From positions 1-43,048 of the forward strand of contig JAEZZQ010000006.1 of assembly GCA_023442465.1 (NCBI GenBank): a DNA stretch of 43,048 nucleotides, given 5' to 3'. Below the pieces are notes generated by a model. It was not told the origin of the DNA. It ran no database searches and saw only the letters and a program-made list of their open reading frames with translations. Position 1 is the first letter of the stretch. Every line of letters starts with the position of its first letter. A program made the translations under genes and the position numbers. Origin of the DNA: Bacillota bacterium. GTDB lineage: Bacteria; Bacillota; Clostridia; Lachnospirales; Lachnospiraceae. Of this stretch, positions 23,778 to 30,790 are shown in pieces.

Positions 23778-25333
23778 TTGATATAACAAAAGCAGTAACT
23801 GTTTTTATTGGTAGGCGTGGCGAACACTACTTTAGGCACCTTGAGTTTGATGTTTCTAGTTTATTGGATGGCACTTATCCCGGAGCAGCTTTAAGTGCTA
23901 TATACAAAAGACCAGATAGTACTGCCTACCCGGTTGTCACAAACTATGCTGACGGTATTCTTACCTGGTCACCTAGTGCAACCGACACAGAAATCGTTGG
24001 TGTTGGTCAGCTAGAGATAAGGGTTACTTATGGCGATGTGGTAGGCAAAAGCGTCCGGATACTGACCATCGTTGAGGAGGCACTTGTAGATGGTATAGCT
24101 GAACCTCCTGATCCACCAGCACAGGAATGGCTCAATCAGGTTTTATCTGCCTTGGCAGAACTGGATATTAACCAGATAGATAATCTGTTAAATCTCATTT
24201 ATAACCTGCTCAATAACAACTATAACCTGCTAAATACCACACACAACCGAGTAAATGATACCTATGGCTTGTTATCCACTACAAATGGTCTAGTTGACGA
24301 TAACCATACTCTTTTGAACACTACTCATGACCTATTAGAGGATAACTTTTCCCTACTAAACACCACAAATAGTTTATTAAATGATAACTACAATTTGTTA
24401 ACTACCACTCACGGTCTAATTGAGGATATGCGTGACACGTTATACACTCGGACTGGAATTATTCTCAACCATTTGCATCCAATCGAAACTGCTACTGCAC
24501 CAGATCTGGTAAGCCGAAGAGCATCTATAACATTCACAGGAATAAATAATGGAAACAATGTAGTAATTGGCACTGTAACCTATACATTTGTCACAGCCTT
24601 GGGTAGTCCGACCGCAAACAATGTGCAGGTACTGATCCAAGATACACTCCGCAATACTGTCAAGAAACTTGCTGGAGCTATAAGGGGTGTTCAAGATGTA
24701 GCGAATATTTCCTATGGTTCTGGAACAGCACCGAACCCGACAAGCACAGCCTATTGGACGAGTCGGATTTTCTCCATTGGTGATGTTACCATTCCTTCTG
24801 GTGAGAGTCTATTTTTATTGGAAAGAGCGGAAAATGCGACGACAACATTGACCCTTACCTCTACTGCAACAGCTACTATCAATGCATTTACCAGGGCAAG
24901 CTATTTAAGATATGTCCTTAGCGGTAATGCTACCGGAGCAGGTGGTGTTAATAGTGTTAGAGGACCTTTGCAAACATTATTGCCCATTGGCAGCGTGGTC
25001 ATAGGCGGACAGGGCGGATTACTTTATCCGACGGCTTATGATTGTCATTTAGTTACTCTTTGCCGTCAATCGGATACAAGTGAAAAAGAACTAGACCTAT
25101 ATATATCAAACGATGAAGTGAACTTTACCAGAATATCACGTAGCACGCCTATCGGTGCTGATAGTTCAAATGCTGGGTTGCATATTGATATTCAAATGCG
25201 TCAAAGCCGAGTGCCTTCTGGTTATGGGCTGTATATCAGCATGGGAAGTGATGGCACATCGGTTAGTGCTTTTTGTGATCTGAAGTTTACTTATCATCTG
25301 TACCCTGTCAGTCTTGCGACAACCAACATTTGA
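23774..25333 (+). CDS. BppU-like baseplate/fibre protein with 14-residue repeats
   Basis: This 519-residue protein begins with a beta domain (residues 1-105) like the N-terminal part of upper baseplate proteins (BppU). Residues 138-221 are six 14-residue repeats of the form LLNTTHxLLxDNYx, two heptads each, likely a trimeric coiled coil with Asn and Thr in the core. Residues 240-330 look like a beta domain common in phage fibres, and residues 380-519 form a likely binding head. It is encoded between holin and endolysin, and overlaps the holin stop (ATGA). It is Cys-poor and has no signal peptide. Confidence 0.75.
   Translation: MIDITKAVTVFIGRRGEHYFRHLEFDVSSLLDGTYPGAALSAIYKRPDSTAYPVVTNYADGILTWSPSATDTEIVGVGQLEIRVTYGDVVGKSVRILTIVEEALVDGIAEPPDPPAQEWLNQVLSALAELDINQIDNLLNLIYNLLNNNYNLLNTTHNRVNDTYGLLSTTNGLVDDNHTLLNTTHDLLEDNFSLLNTTNSLLNDNYNLLTTTHGLIEDMRDTLYTRTGIILNHLHPIETATAPDLVSRRASITFTGINNGNNVVIGTVTYTFVTALGSPTANNVQVLIQDTLRNTVKKLAGAIRGVQDVANISYGSGTAPNPTSTAYWTSRIFSIGDVTIPSGESLFLLERAENATTTLTLTSTATATINAFTRASYLRYVLSGNATGAGGVNSVRGPLQTLLPIGSVVIGGQGGLLYPTAYDCHLVTLCRQSDTSEKELDLYISNDEVNFTRISRSTPIGADSSNAGLHIDIQMRQSRVPSGYGLYISMGSDGTSVSAFCDLKFTYHLYPVSLATTNI
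24185..24436 (+). repeat. Six 42-base tandem repeats (coiled coil)
   Basis: The unit encodes 14 residues such as LLNTTHDLLEDNFS and LLNTTNSLLNDNYN. Units start at residues 138, 152, 166, 180, 194 and 208. Codons differ between units, so it is diverged repeat DNA and not an array like CRISPR. Confidence 0.85.
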
Positions 25334-25349
25334 ATATGAGGTGATTTTA

Positions 25350-26072
25350 ATGAATTTACGCAAGTTAATACTTACAAATAATGCTTGCTTTAAAGTAGGT
25401 AAAACGATAATTCCCAAAGGCATCATGGTTCACTCCACCGGGGCAAATAACCCATGGCTGAAACGCTATGTTGGCCCGGATGACGGTTTTCTTGGAAAGA
25501 ATCAATACAACAATCATTGGAATCAGGATAAGCCCGGCGATCGCCTGGTTTGCGTTCATGCCTTCATTGGCAAACTTGCGGATGGAACAATTGCCACATA
25601 CCAGACTCTTCCGTGGAACCATCGTGGCTGGCACGCTGGAGGAAAAGCAAATGACACCCATATAGGCTTTGAGATTTGCGAGGACGGTCTTTGGGATAGC
25701 ACCTATTTCAACAAGGTGTACTGGGAGGCCGTTGATCTTTGCGTATATCTTTGCAAACTTTATGGCTTTACCGAAAAGAATATCATTTGCCACAGTGAGG
25801 GTTACAAGCTTGGCATTGCCAGCAATCATGCCGATGTGATGCATTGGTTTCCTAAACACGGCAAGTCGATGGACACATTTCGAGCCGAGGTCAAAAAGGC
25901 ACTGACTCCCATTAACCCATATAAAATATACACCGTAGTTAAGGGTGACTCCCTTTGGAAGATTGCTAAAGAAAAGCTTGGTAATGGTGAAAGATATGGC
26001 GAGATAAAAGCACTCAATGGCCTAACTTCAAATATCATTTATGCTGGTCAGAAATTGAAAATCCCTACTTAA
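25350..26072 (+). CDS. Endolysin: N-acetylmuramoyl-L-alanine amidase with LysM
   Basis: This 240-residue enzyme should cut the amide bond between muramic acid and the peptide stem of the cell wall. The amidase_2/PGRP domain (residues 20-180) has the zinc-ligand histidines in GIMVHSTG (His28) and in SNHADVMHWFP, plus the WHAGG segment. The C-terminal LysM (residues 194-240, YTVVKGDSLWKIAKEKLGNG and on) binds peptidoglycan. There is no signal peptide, so release depends on the holin encoded upstream. The ATG at 25350 follows GAGGTGATT; a start at 25314 would overlap the fibre gene more deeply and lacks a ribosome site. Confidence 0.93.
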   Translation: MNLRKLILTNNACFKVGKTIIPKGIMVHSTGANNPWLKRYVGPDDGFLGKNQYNNHWNQDKPGDRLVCVHAFIGKLADGTIATYQTLPWNHRGWHAGGKANDTHIGFEICEDGLWDSTYFNKVYWEAVDLCVYLCKLYGFTEKNIICHSEGYKLGIASNHADVMHWFPKHGKSMDTFRAEVKKALTPINPYKIYTVVKGDSLWKIAKEKLGNGERYGEIKALNGLTSNIIYAGQKLKIPT

Positions 26073-26077
26073 GCAGG

Positions 26078-26120
26078 TGCCCTTGGAGGTCTTAAAACTT
26101 CCGAGGGCATTATTTTTTTA
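26078..26120 (+). terminator. Strong intrinsic terminator after endolysin
   Basis: TGCCCTTGGAGGT pairs with ACTTCCGAGGGCA across a short TTAAA-type loop (stem 26078-26109), then TTATTTTTTTA. It closes the lysis operon before the early genes. Confidence 0.85.
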
Positions 26121-26128
26121 CTAAACCG

Positions 26129-26166
26129 TCAGATTTCCTTTCCTCCCGTGGCTACCAGTTAGAGGG
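26129..26166 (+). promoter_or_regulatory. Repeated leader hairpin element, copy 1
   Basis: TCAGATTTC (26129-26137), then CCTCC, then CGTGGCTACCAG (26147-26158), then TTAGAGGG. CCTC can pair with GAGG around an inner TGG/CCA pairing. The same parts occur at 30470. It lies in the leader of the small gene at 26203, first of the DUF2800 operon. It may be the RNA motif reported upstream of DUF2800 genes in Firmicutes, but I cannot confirm that from memory. Confidence 0.6.
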
Positions 26167-26202
26167 CAACAAATAAATCGCCCTTTGAAAGAGGTGAAGG
26201 AC

Positions 26203-26421
26203 ATGAAACACAATCTTAAAATCAGTGTTTCAAAAGAGCCACAGATAGGCGGAATCGTTACTTGCCGTAATGTCACCATAAGGGAGCGCATCCTACGTTT
26301 CCTCCTTGGAGATAAACAGCGTGTAACCATTCTAATTCCCGGAGATAGTGTCGAGGAACTTGCTATCTGTGAGACTACGAAAGGAGGAAATGAACTTGAG
26401 CAAAGTAAAGTTAATGCTTGA
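26203..26421 (+). CDS. Small conserved early phage protein, unknown function
   Basis: This 72-residue basic beta-rich protein begins MKHNLKISVSKEPQIGGIVT and includes RNVTIRERILRFLLGDKQRVT and ILIPGDSVEEL. I recognise it as a frequent first gene of early operons in clostridial phages, upstream of DUF2800, but know no function. ATG 26203 follows GAGGTGAAGG; the frame extends to 26185 without a better site. It overlaps the next gene by 26 bases. Confidence 0.75.
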   Translation: MKHNLKISVSKEPQIGGIVTCRNVTIRERILRFLLGDKQRVTILIPGDSVEELAICETTKGGNELEQSKVNA

Positions 26422-26713
26422 TGTGGTAAACGATATGCGAAGTCTTGCAGACAGCATACAGGCAGTTTGTGATGCAATGGTGGAAAGTGATTCTGCACCC
26501 AAAGAAGTGCCTGCCACAAAGACAGAAACAGCAAAAGAGCCAGACATTCCGCTTGAGGAAGTGCGTATGGTGCTTGCCGAAAAGAGTCAGCTTGGATTTA
26601 CTGCTGAAGTACGAGGCATCATCGGGAAGTATGGTGCTGACAAGTTAAGTGCCGTTGACAAGGCTTACTATGCTGACATCTTGAAAGATGCGGAGGTTCT
26701 TGGGAATGGGTAA
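26396..26713 (+). CDS. Small conserved early phage protein, unknown function
   Basis: This 105-residue protein starts (TTG) SKVKLMLDVVNDMRSLADS, has a Glu/Lys/Pro linker, and ends with a helical domain LEEVRMVLAEKSQLGFTAEVRGIIGKYGADKLS. Relatives in clostridial phages lie just before DUF2800. The C-terminal part looks like a small helical domain seen in several phage accessory proteins. AAGGAGG at 26381-26387 suits the TTG at 26396 (8 bases); ATG 26390 is only two bases away. It overlaps the next gene by 8 bases. Confidence 0.72.
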   Translation: MSKVKLMLDVVNDMRSLADSIQAVCDAMVESDSAPKEVPATKTETAKEPDIPLEEVRMVLAEKSQLGFTAEVRGIIGKYGADKLSAVDKAYYADILKDAEVLGNG

Positions 26714-27401
26714 TCACGCAATATTATCTGCATCATCTTCACACAGATGGCTTCATTGTTTACCGTCGGCAAGGCTTGAACTTGAGTTTGATAATACAAG
26801 CGTTACTGCAGCAGAGGAAGGATCAGCGGCACATGCACTCTCAGAACACAAACTGAAAAAGGCACTCCATATAAGGAGTAAGCGTCCTATATCAGAATAT
26901 GACTCGGATGAAATGGAAGAATGTACGGATGCCTATGTTGATTTCGTTATGGAACAGGTGGAGCTTGCAAAACAAATCTGCAATGATCCTATCGTCCTTA
27001 TCGAACAGCGCCTTGATTTTTCCTGCTATGTGCCAGACGGCTTTGGTACTGGAGATTGTTTAATTATCTCAGATGACAGACTTCACATAGTGGATTTCAA
27101 ATATGGCATGGGTGTGCTTGTAGATGCAGTGGACAATCCTCAGATGAAACTGTATGCCTTAGGTGCTCTTGAAATCTATGACAGCCTTTATGATATCAAC
27201 GAAGTGTCAATGACGATTTTTCAGCCAAGAAGAGAAAATGTCAGCACATGGACTGTGCCTGTAGGTGAACTTAAAGTTTGGGCAGAAGCGGAACTCAAAC
27301 CAAAGGCAGTAAAAGCCTATAACGGCGAGGGCGAATATATTCCCGGCGAATGGTGTACTTTCTGCAGAGCTGCAGTCAGATGCCGTGCAAGAGCCGAATA
27401 A
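26706..27401 (+). CDS. DUF2800 RecB/Cas4-like nuclease, N-terminal part (cut by in-frame stop)
   Basis: This 231-residue part belongs to DUF2800, a PD-(D/E)XK nuclease family. The active-site pieces are FGTGDCLIISDD (Asp), LHIVDFKYGMG (Asp-x-Lys) and NPQMKLYALG (Gln). Four cysteines, one in RWLHCLPSARLE and three in GEWCTFCRAAVRCRARAE (Cx2Cx5C), match the iron-sulfur pattern of Cas4 and AddB nucleases. The normal protein is about 380 residues; here TAA 27399-27401 stops it right after the last cysteine, while the same frame goes on with family sequence. The catalytic core and cluster site are kept, so the product may still fold. ATG 26706 follows CGGAGGT. Confidence 0.85.
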   Translation: MGNHAILSASSSHRWLHCLPSARLELEFDNTSVTAAEEGSAAHALSEHKLKKALHIRSKRPISEYDSDEMEECTDAYVDFVMEQVELAKQICNDPIVLIEQRLDFSCYVPDGFGTGDCLIISDDRLHIVDFKYGMGVLVDAVDNPQMKLYALGALEIYDSLYDINEVSMTIFQPRRENVSTWTVPVGELKVWAEAELKPKAVKAYNGEGEYIPGEWCTFCRAAVRCRARAE

Positions 27402-27431
27402 AAATTAAAACTCGCACAGACCGAGTTTAAG

Positions 27432-27842
27432 ATGCCACCGTTACTTACTGACAATGAGATAGAAGAGATTTTATTCATTCTCCCCGACCTTACTAAATGG
27501 GCAAATGAAATAACAGCATATGCAACAGACGCTGCGGTAAACCACGGCAAAGAGTGGAATGGTTTTAAGGTTGTGGAAGGTCGCTCGGTCCGCAAGTACA
27601 AAGATGAAAACGCCATCGCAGAAAAAGCTGTGGCAAGCGGATTTAAAGACATTTACCGTAAGAGCCTTATTCCTATGACAGAGATGCAAAAACTCATGGG
27701 TAAAACCAAGTTTGAGGAAATTCTCGGTGACCTCATTTATAAACCACCGGGCAAGCCGACTCTTGTTCCCAACTCGGATAAAAGACCGGCTATGAACGTA
27801 GCAGATGCAAAAAACGAATTTAACGAAATTATGGAGGATTAA
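27432..27842 (+). CDS. DUF2800 C-terminal part, possibly separate product
   Basis: This 136-residue piece is in the same frame as the N-terminal part, with 10 codons (KLKLAQTEFK) between the TAA and this ATG that also look like family sequence. It contains ATDAAVNHGKEWNGFKVVEG, AVASGFKDIYRKSLI and PPGKPTLVPNSDKRPAMNVA, which belong to the normal C-terminus. No good ribosome site precedes ATG 27432, so it may be made by reinitiation or readthrough, or not at all. The break is either a real nonsense mutation or a sequence error. Confidence 0.65.
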   Translation: MPPLLTDNEIEEILFILPDLTKWANEITAYATDAAVNHGKEWNGFKVVEGRSVRKYKDENAIAEKAVASGFKDIYRKSLIPMTEMQKLMGKTKFEEILGDLIYKPPGKPTLVPNSDKRPAMNVADAKNEFNEIMED

Positions 27843-27847
27843 ATATT

Positions 27848-28399
27848 ATGGCAAACAACACTAATAAAACTAAGGTTATCACAGGTGTAAACACAAGACT
27901 CTCTTACTTCCACGGATGGGAGCCAGTATCTATCAACGGCGGTGCTGAGAAATACAGTGTGTCCGTTCTCATTCCAAAGGATGATAAAGAAACTATTGAT
28001 GCAGTAAATGCTGCCATCGATGCAGCTATTGAAGAAGGTATAGCAAAGTTCGGTGGTAAGAAACCGAATAAGGCTACCATTAAACTTCCGCTCCGTGATG
28101 GTGATGTAGAGCGTGATGATGAAGCATATAAGGGGCATTACTTTATCAATGCCAACAGCATTACCGCTCCGCAGATTGTAGATAAAAGAGTTAAACCCAT
28201 TATGGACCGAAGTGAAGTGTACAGCGGTTGTTATGGCAGAGTTTCTCTTAACTTCTATGCATTCAACTCCAACGGCAACAAGGGTGTAGCTTGTGGTCTT
28301 GGGAACATTCAAAAGATTAAGGATGGCGAACCTCTCGGTGGCAAGACCTCTGCAGCAGATGATTTTACTACTCTTGTAGATGATGACTTCCTTGCCTAA
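27848..28399 (+). CDS. DUF2815 single-stranded DNA-binding protein (gp2.5-like)
   Basis: This 183-residue protein matches DUF2815, an OB-fold ssDNA-binding family related to T7 gp2.5. Clear segments are NTRLSYFHGWEPVSINGGAEKY, GHYFINANSITAPQIVDK and YGRVSLNFYAFNSNGNKGVAC. The acidic C-terminal tail (DDFTTLVDDDFLA) is typical of ssDNA-binding proteins and contacts other replication proteins. It lies between the DUF2800 nuclease and the polymerase. TGGAGGAT precedes the ATG. Confidence 0.88.
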   Translation: MANNTNKTKVITGVNTRLSYFHGWEPVSINGGAEKYSVSVLIPKDDKETIDAVNAAIDAAIEEGIAKFGGKKPNKATIKLPLRDGDVERDDEAYKGHYFINANSITAPQIVDKRVKPIMDRSEVYSGCYGRVSLNFYAFNSNGNKGVACGLGNIQKIKDGEPLGGKTSAADDFTTLVDDDFLA

Positions 28400-28417
28400 A
28401 AGGAACGATGACATTGC

Positions 28418-28450
28418 GGTGGTGGAGGCTTTCCCTCTGCCACCTTTTTT
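28418..28450 (+). terminator. Intrinsic terminator between ssDNA-binding protein and polymerase genes
   Basis: GGTGGTGGAGG (28418-28428) pairs with CCTCTGCCACC (28434-28444) with two G:T pairs, followed by six T. It would cut transcription before the polymerase gene, giving more ssDNA-binding protein than polymerase. Confidence 0.82.
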
Positions 28451-28472
28451 CTTTTAGGAATGGAGGAGTGCT

Positions 28473-30461
28473 ATGAAGAACTTGGAAATCGATGTTGAAA
28501 CCTATTCATCTGTTAACCTGCAAAAGAGCGGAGTTTACCGTTATGTGGAGGCAGAAGATTTTGAAATATTGTTGTTTGGATATTCAATTGACGGCGGAGA
28601 GGTTATGGTGGTTGACCTTGTGAGTGGAGAAAAAATACCGAAAGAAATACTCGACGCCTTAACCAATGATGATGTAACCAAGTGGGCATTTAATGCTCAA
28701 TTTGAGCGTATCTGCCTATCAAGGTATTTATCCGATTCAGGAATAAGCCTTGATCCGTTTTATGATAACCATCCACTATCAAAGGAAATGGCAAGATACC
28801 TAAATCCTTCATCCTGGAAATGTTCTATGGTGTGGTCTGCTTATATGGGACTTCCCCTCTCCTTAGAAGGTGTGGGTGACGTTCTTGGCCTTGAAAAGCA
28901 AAAGTTGACCGAAGGCAAAGACCTTATAAGGTACTTCTGTGTTCCGTGTGCTCCTACCAAAACGAATGGCGGCAGAACTCGTAATCTGCCATGTAATGAT
29001 GAGGAGAAATGGCAGAGGTTTAAGGAATATAATAAGCGTGACGTTGAAACGGAAATGCAGATACAACAAAGGCTTATAAAGTTTCCTGTGCCAGAAGACA
29101 TATGGGATGAATACCATCTTGACCAAGAAATTAATGATCGTGGCATAAGGGTGGATATGGATTTTGTAAAACAGGCTATTGCTATGGATGTGATTTCTCA
29201 TGAAAAACTGATGTCAGCAATGCAGCAATTAACAGAACTTGATAATCCCAACTCGGTACAACAGATGAAAGGCTGGCTTTCCGAGAATGGGCTAGAAACA
29301 GATACACTTGGTAAAAAAGCTGTGGCCGAGTTATTGAAGGATGCACCGGAGCATTTGGCTGAAGTTCTTAAGCTCCGTCAGCAACTTGCAAAATCATCTG
29401 TAAAGAAATATACGGCAATGGAAAATGCTGTTTGTGCAGATTCTCGTGCCAGAGGTATGTTCCAGTTTTACGGTGCAAACAGAACCGGTCGCTTTGCAGG
29501 AAGGCTTGTGCAATTACAGAATCTGCCTCAAAACCATATGCCGGATTTGAAAGAGGCACGCGGTATAGTAAAAAGCGGTGATTACGAAACACTTGAAATG
29601 CTCTACGAAGATATACCGGACACGCTCTCACAACTTATCCGTACAGCCTTTGTACCAAAGGTAGGCAATAAGTTTATCGTTGCAGACTTTTCTGCAATTG
29701 AGGCTCGCGTGCTTTCCTGGCTTGCAGGTGAAGAGTGGAGAACCGAAGTATTCGCAAGTGGTGGTGATATTTATTGCGCATCCGCATCGCAAATGTTTAA
29801 AGTTCCTGTTGAAAAGCATGGCGTGAACGGTCATCTAAGGCAGAAAGGAAAAATCGCCGAACTGTCACTTGGATACGGTGGATCAGTCGGTGCATTAAAG
29901 GCTATGGGTGCGTTGGAGATGGGACTTGAAGAGGAAGAGTTGAAACCCCTTGTTAATGCTTGGAGAGCATCCAATCCAAACATCGTAAAGTTTTGGTGGG
30001 ATGTTGATAGAGTAGTTAAGAAATGCATTAAGGAAAATAAGTCACAGGAAACTCATAACATTAAGTTTCATTGCATGAGCGGAATGTTATTTATAGTTCT
30101 TCCTTCCGGTAGACAGCTTGCCTATGTAAAACCTCGTATCGGTGAAAATATCTTCGGTGGTGAGTCTGTGACTTATGAGGGTGTGGGTGGAACAAAGAAA
30201 TGGGAACGAATCGAAAGTTATGGACCAAAATTTGTAGAGAATATTGTTCAAGCAATCTCTCGTGATATTTTGATGTATGCCATGAAAACACTCCGAACGT
30301 GTAGCATAGTGGCTCATGTGCATGATGAAGTTATCATTGAGGCAGACCCTCGAATGTCAATAGATAGCGTATGTGAGCAAATGGGTAGAGTTCCTCCTTG
30401 GGCAAAGGGGCTGCTCCTTAATGCCGATGGCTATGAGTGCGATTTTTATAAAAAAGATTAG
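28473..30461 (+). CDS. Phage DNA polymerase, family A, with 3'-5' exonuclease domain
   Basis: This 662-residue replicative polymerase has the exonuclease motif LEIDVETY (Asp7, Glu9) at the N-terminus. The polymerase motifs are A: VADFSAIEARVLSWLAG at about 402-419; B: KGKIAELSLGYGG at about 455-468; C: AHVHDEVIIEAD at about 614-625. No 5' nuclease domain is present, as in phage T7-like enzymes. GGAGGAG precedes the ATG. It should copy phage DNA with the ssDNA-binding protein encoded just upstream. Helicase and primase genes are not in this window. Confidence 0.95.
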   Translation: MKNLEIDVETYSSVNLQKSGVYRYVEAEDFEILLFGYSIDGGEVMVVDLVSGEKIPKEILDALTNDDVTKWAFNAQFERICLSRYLSDSGISLDPFYDNHPLSKEMARYLNPSSWKCSMVWSAYMGLPLSLEGVGDVLGLEKQKLTEGKDLIRYFCVPCAPTKTNGGRTRNLPCNDEEKWQRFKEYNKRDVETEMQIQQRLIKFPVPEDIWDEYHLDQEINDRGIRVDMDFVKQAIAMDVISHEKLMSAMQQLTELDNPNSVQQMKGWLSENGLETDTLGKKAVAELLKDAPEHLAEVLKLRQQLAKSSVKKYTAMENAVCADSRARGMFQFYGANRTGRFAGRLVQLQNLPQNHMPDLKEARGIVKSGDYETLEMLYEDIPDTLSQLIRTAFVPKVGNKFIVADFSAIEARVLSWLAGEEWRTEVFASGGDIYCASASQMFKVPVEKHGVNGHLRQKGKIAELSLGYGGSVGALKAMGALEMGLEEEELKPLVNAWRASNPNIVKFWWDVDRVVKKCIKENKSQETHNIKFHCMSGMLFIVLPSGRQLAYVKPRIGENIFGGESVTYEGVGGTKKWERIESYGPKFVENIVQAISRDILMYAMKTLRTCSIVAHVHDEVIIEADPRMSIDSVCEQMGRVPPWAKGLLLNADGYECDFYKKD

Positions 30462-30469
30462 TTAAAACA

Positions 30470-30516
30470 TCAGATTTCACCTCCCGCCGTGGCTACCAGG
30501 TAGGAGGTGTTTTTTT
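30470..30516 (+). promoter_or_regulatory. Repeated leader hairpin element, copy 2
   Basis: TCAGATTTC (30470-30478), then CACCTCC (30478-30484) pairing with GGAGGTG (30503-30509), around CGTGGCTACCAG (30488-30499), then seven T (30510-30516) and the ATG at 30517. The right arm is also the ribosome site of the next gene. So the hairpin can act as terminator after the polymerase and as a translation switch. It matches copy 1 at 26129. Confidence 0.65.
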
Positions 30517-30732
30517 ATGAACATTATTGAAGTGAAAGATGGCTGTCCTATCAAAGGTGAAATTGAGCCAATGACAGAAGAACAATTACAAAATGAATAC
30601 GACTTTTATATAGCAGAGAGCATTGTCAATATGCTACATAAGGAAGGCAAGATTACGGATGATGAATTAAACAAAATATCCGTATTAAATAGGAAGAAAT
30701 TCTCTCCCAAGTTAGCTGAGATTATGCCCTAA
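30517..30732 (+). CDS. Small conserved protein upstream of the recombinases
   Basis: This 71-residue protein begins MNIIEVKDGCPIKGEIEPMT and contains MLHKEGKITDDELNKISVLNRKKFSPKLAEIMP. The pattern GxITDDELNKI is like the short SHOCT-type helical pairs. Similar small proteins stand in front of serine recombinases in Firmicute mobile elements. It may help or regulate recombination but I have no direct evidence. Its ribosome site is GGAGGTG in the repeat hairpin, seven T before the ATG. Confidence 0.75.
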   Translation: MNIIEVKDGCPIKGEIEPMTEEQLQNEYDFYIAESIVNMLHKEGKITDDELNKISVLNRKKFSPKLAEIMP

Positions 30733-30734
30733 AA

Positions 30735-30770
30735 GACTTGCTATTACTGGACTTTTGAGTGATATATGTA
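30735..30770 (+). promoter_or_regulatory. Repeated promoter-like element, copy C
   Basis: GACTTGCTAT at 30735-30744, TATATGTA at 30763-30770; TTGCTA and TATATG are 19 bases apart, and the spacer ends TTTTGAGTGA. It matches copies A (4456) and B (5602). It lies about 20 bases before the recombinase ATG. Confidence 0.65.
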
Positions 30771-30790
30771 ATGACAGAAAGTGAGGTGAG

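Noticed and set aside
24185..24436. Regular 42-base repeats, considered as a CRISPR array
   Set aside because: There are no spacers; the repeats are in frame, vary at third positions and encode a coiled coil.
25365..25859. 164-codon open frame on the minus strand
   Set aside because: It is the mirror of the endolysin gene with no ribosome site.
27399..27401. Recoding of TAA as a sense codon
   Set aside because: Many genes here end normally at TAA (for example the C5 methyltransferase and the recombinases), so genome-wide recoding is excluded; a local mutation or error is simpler.
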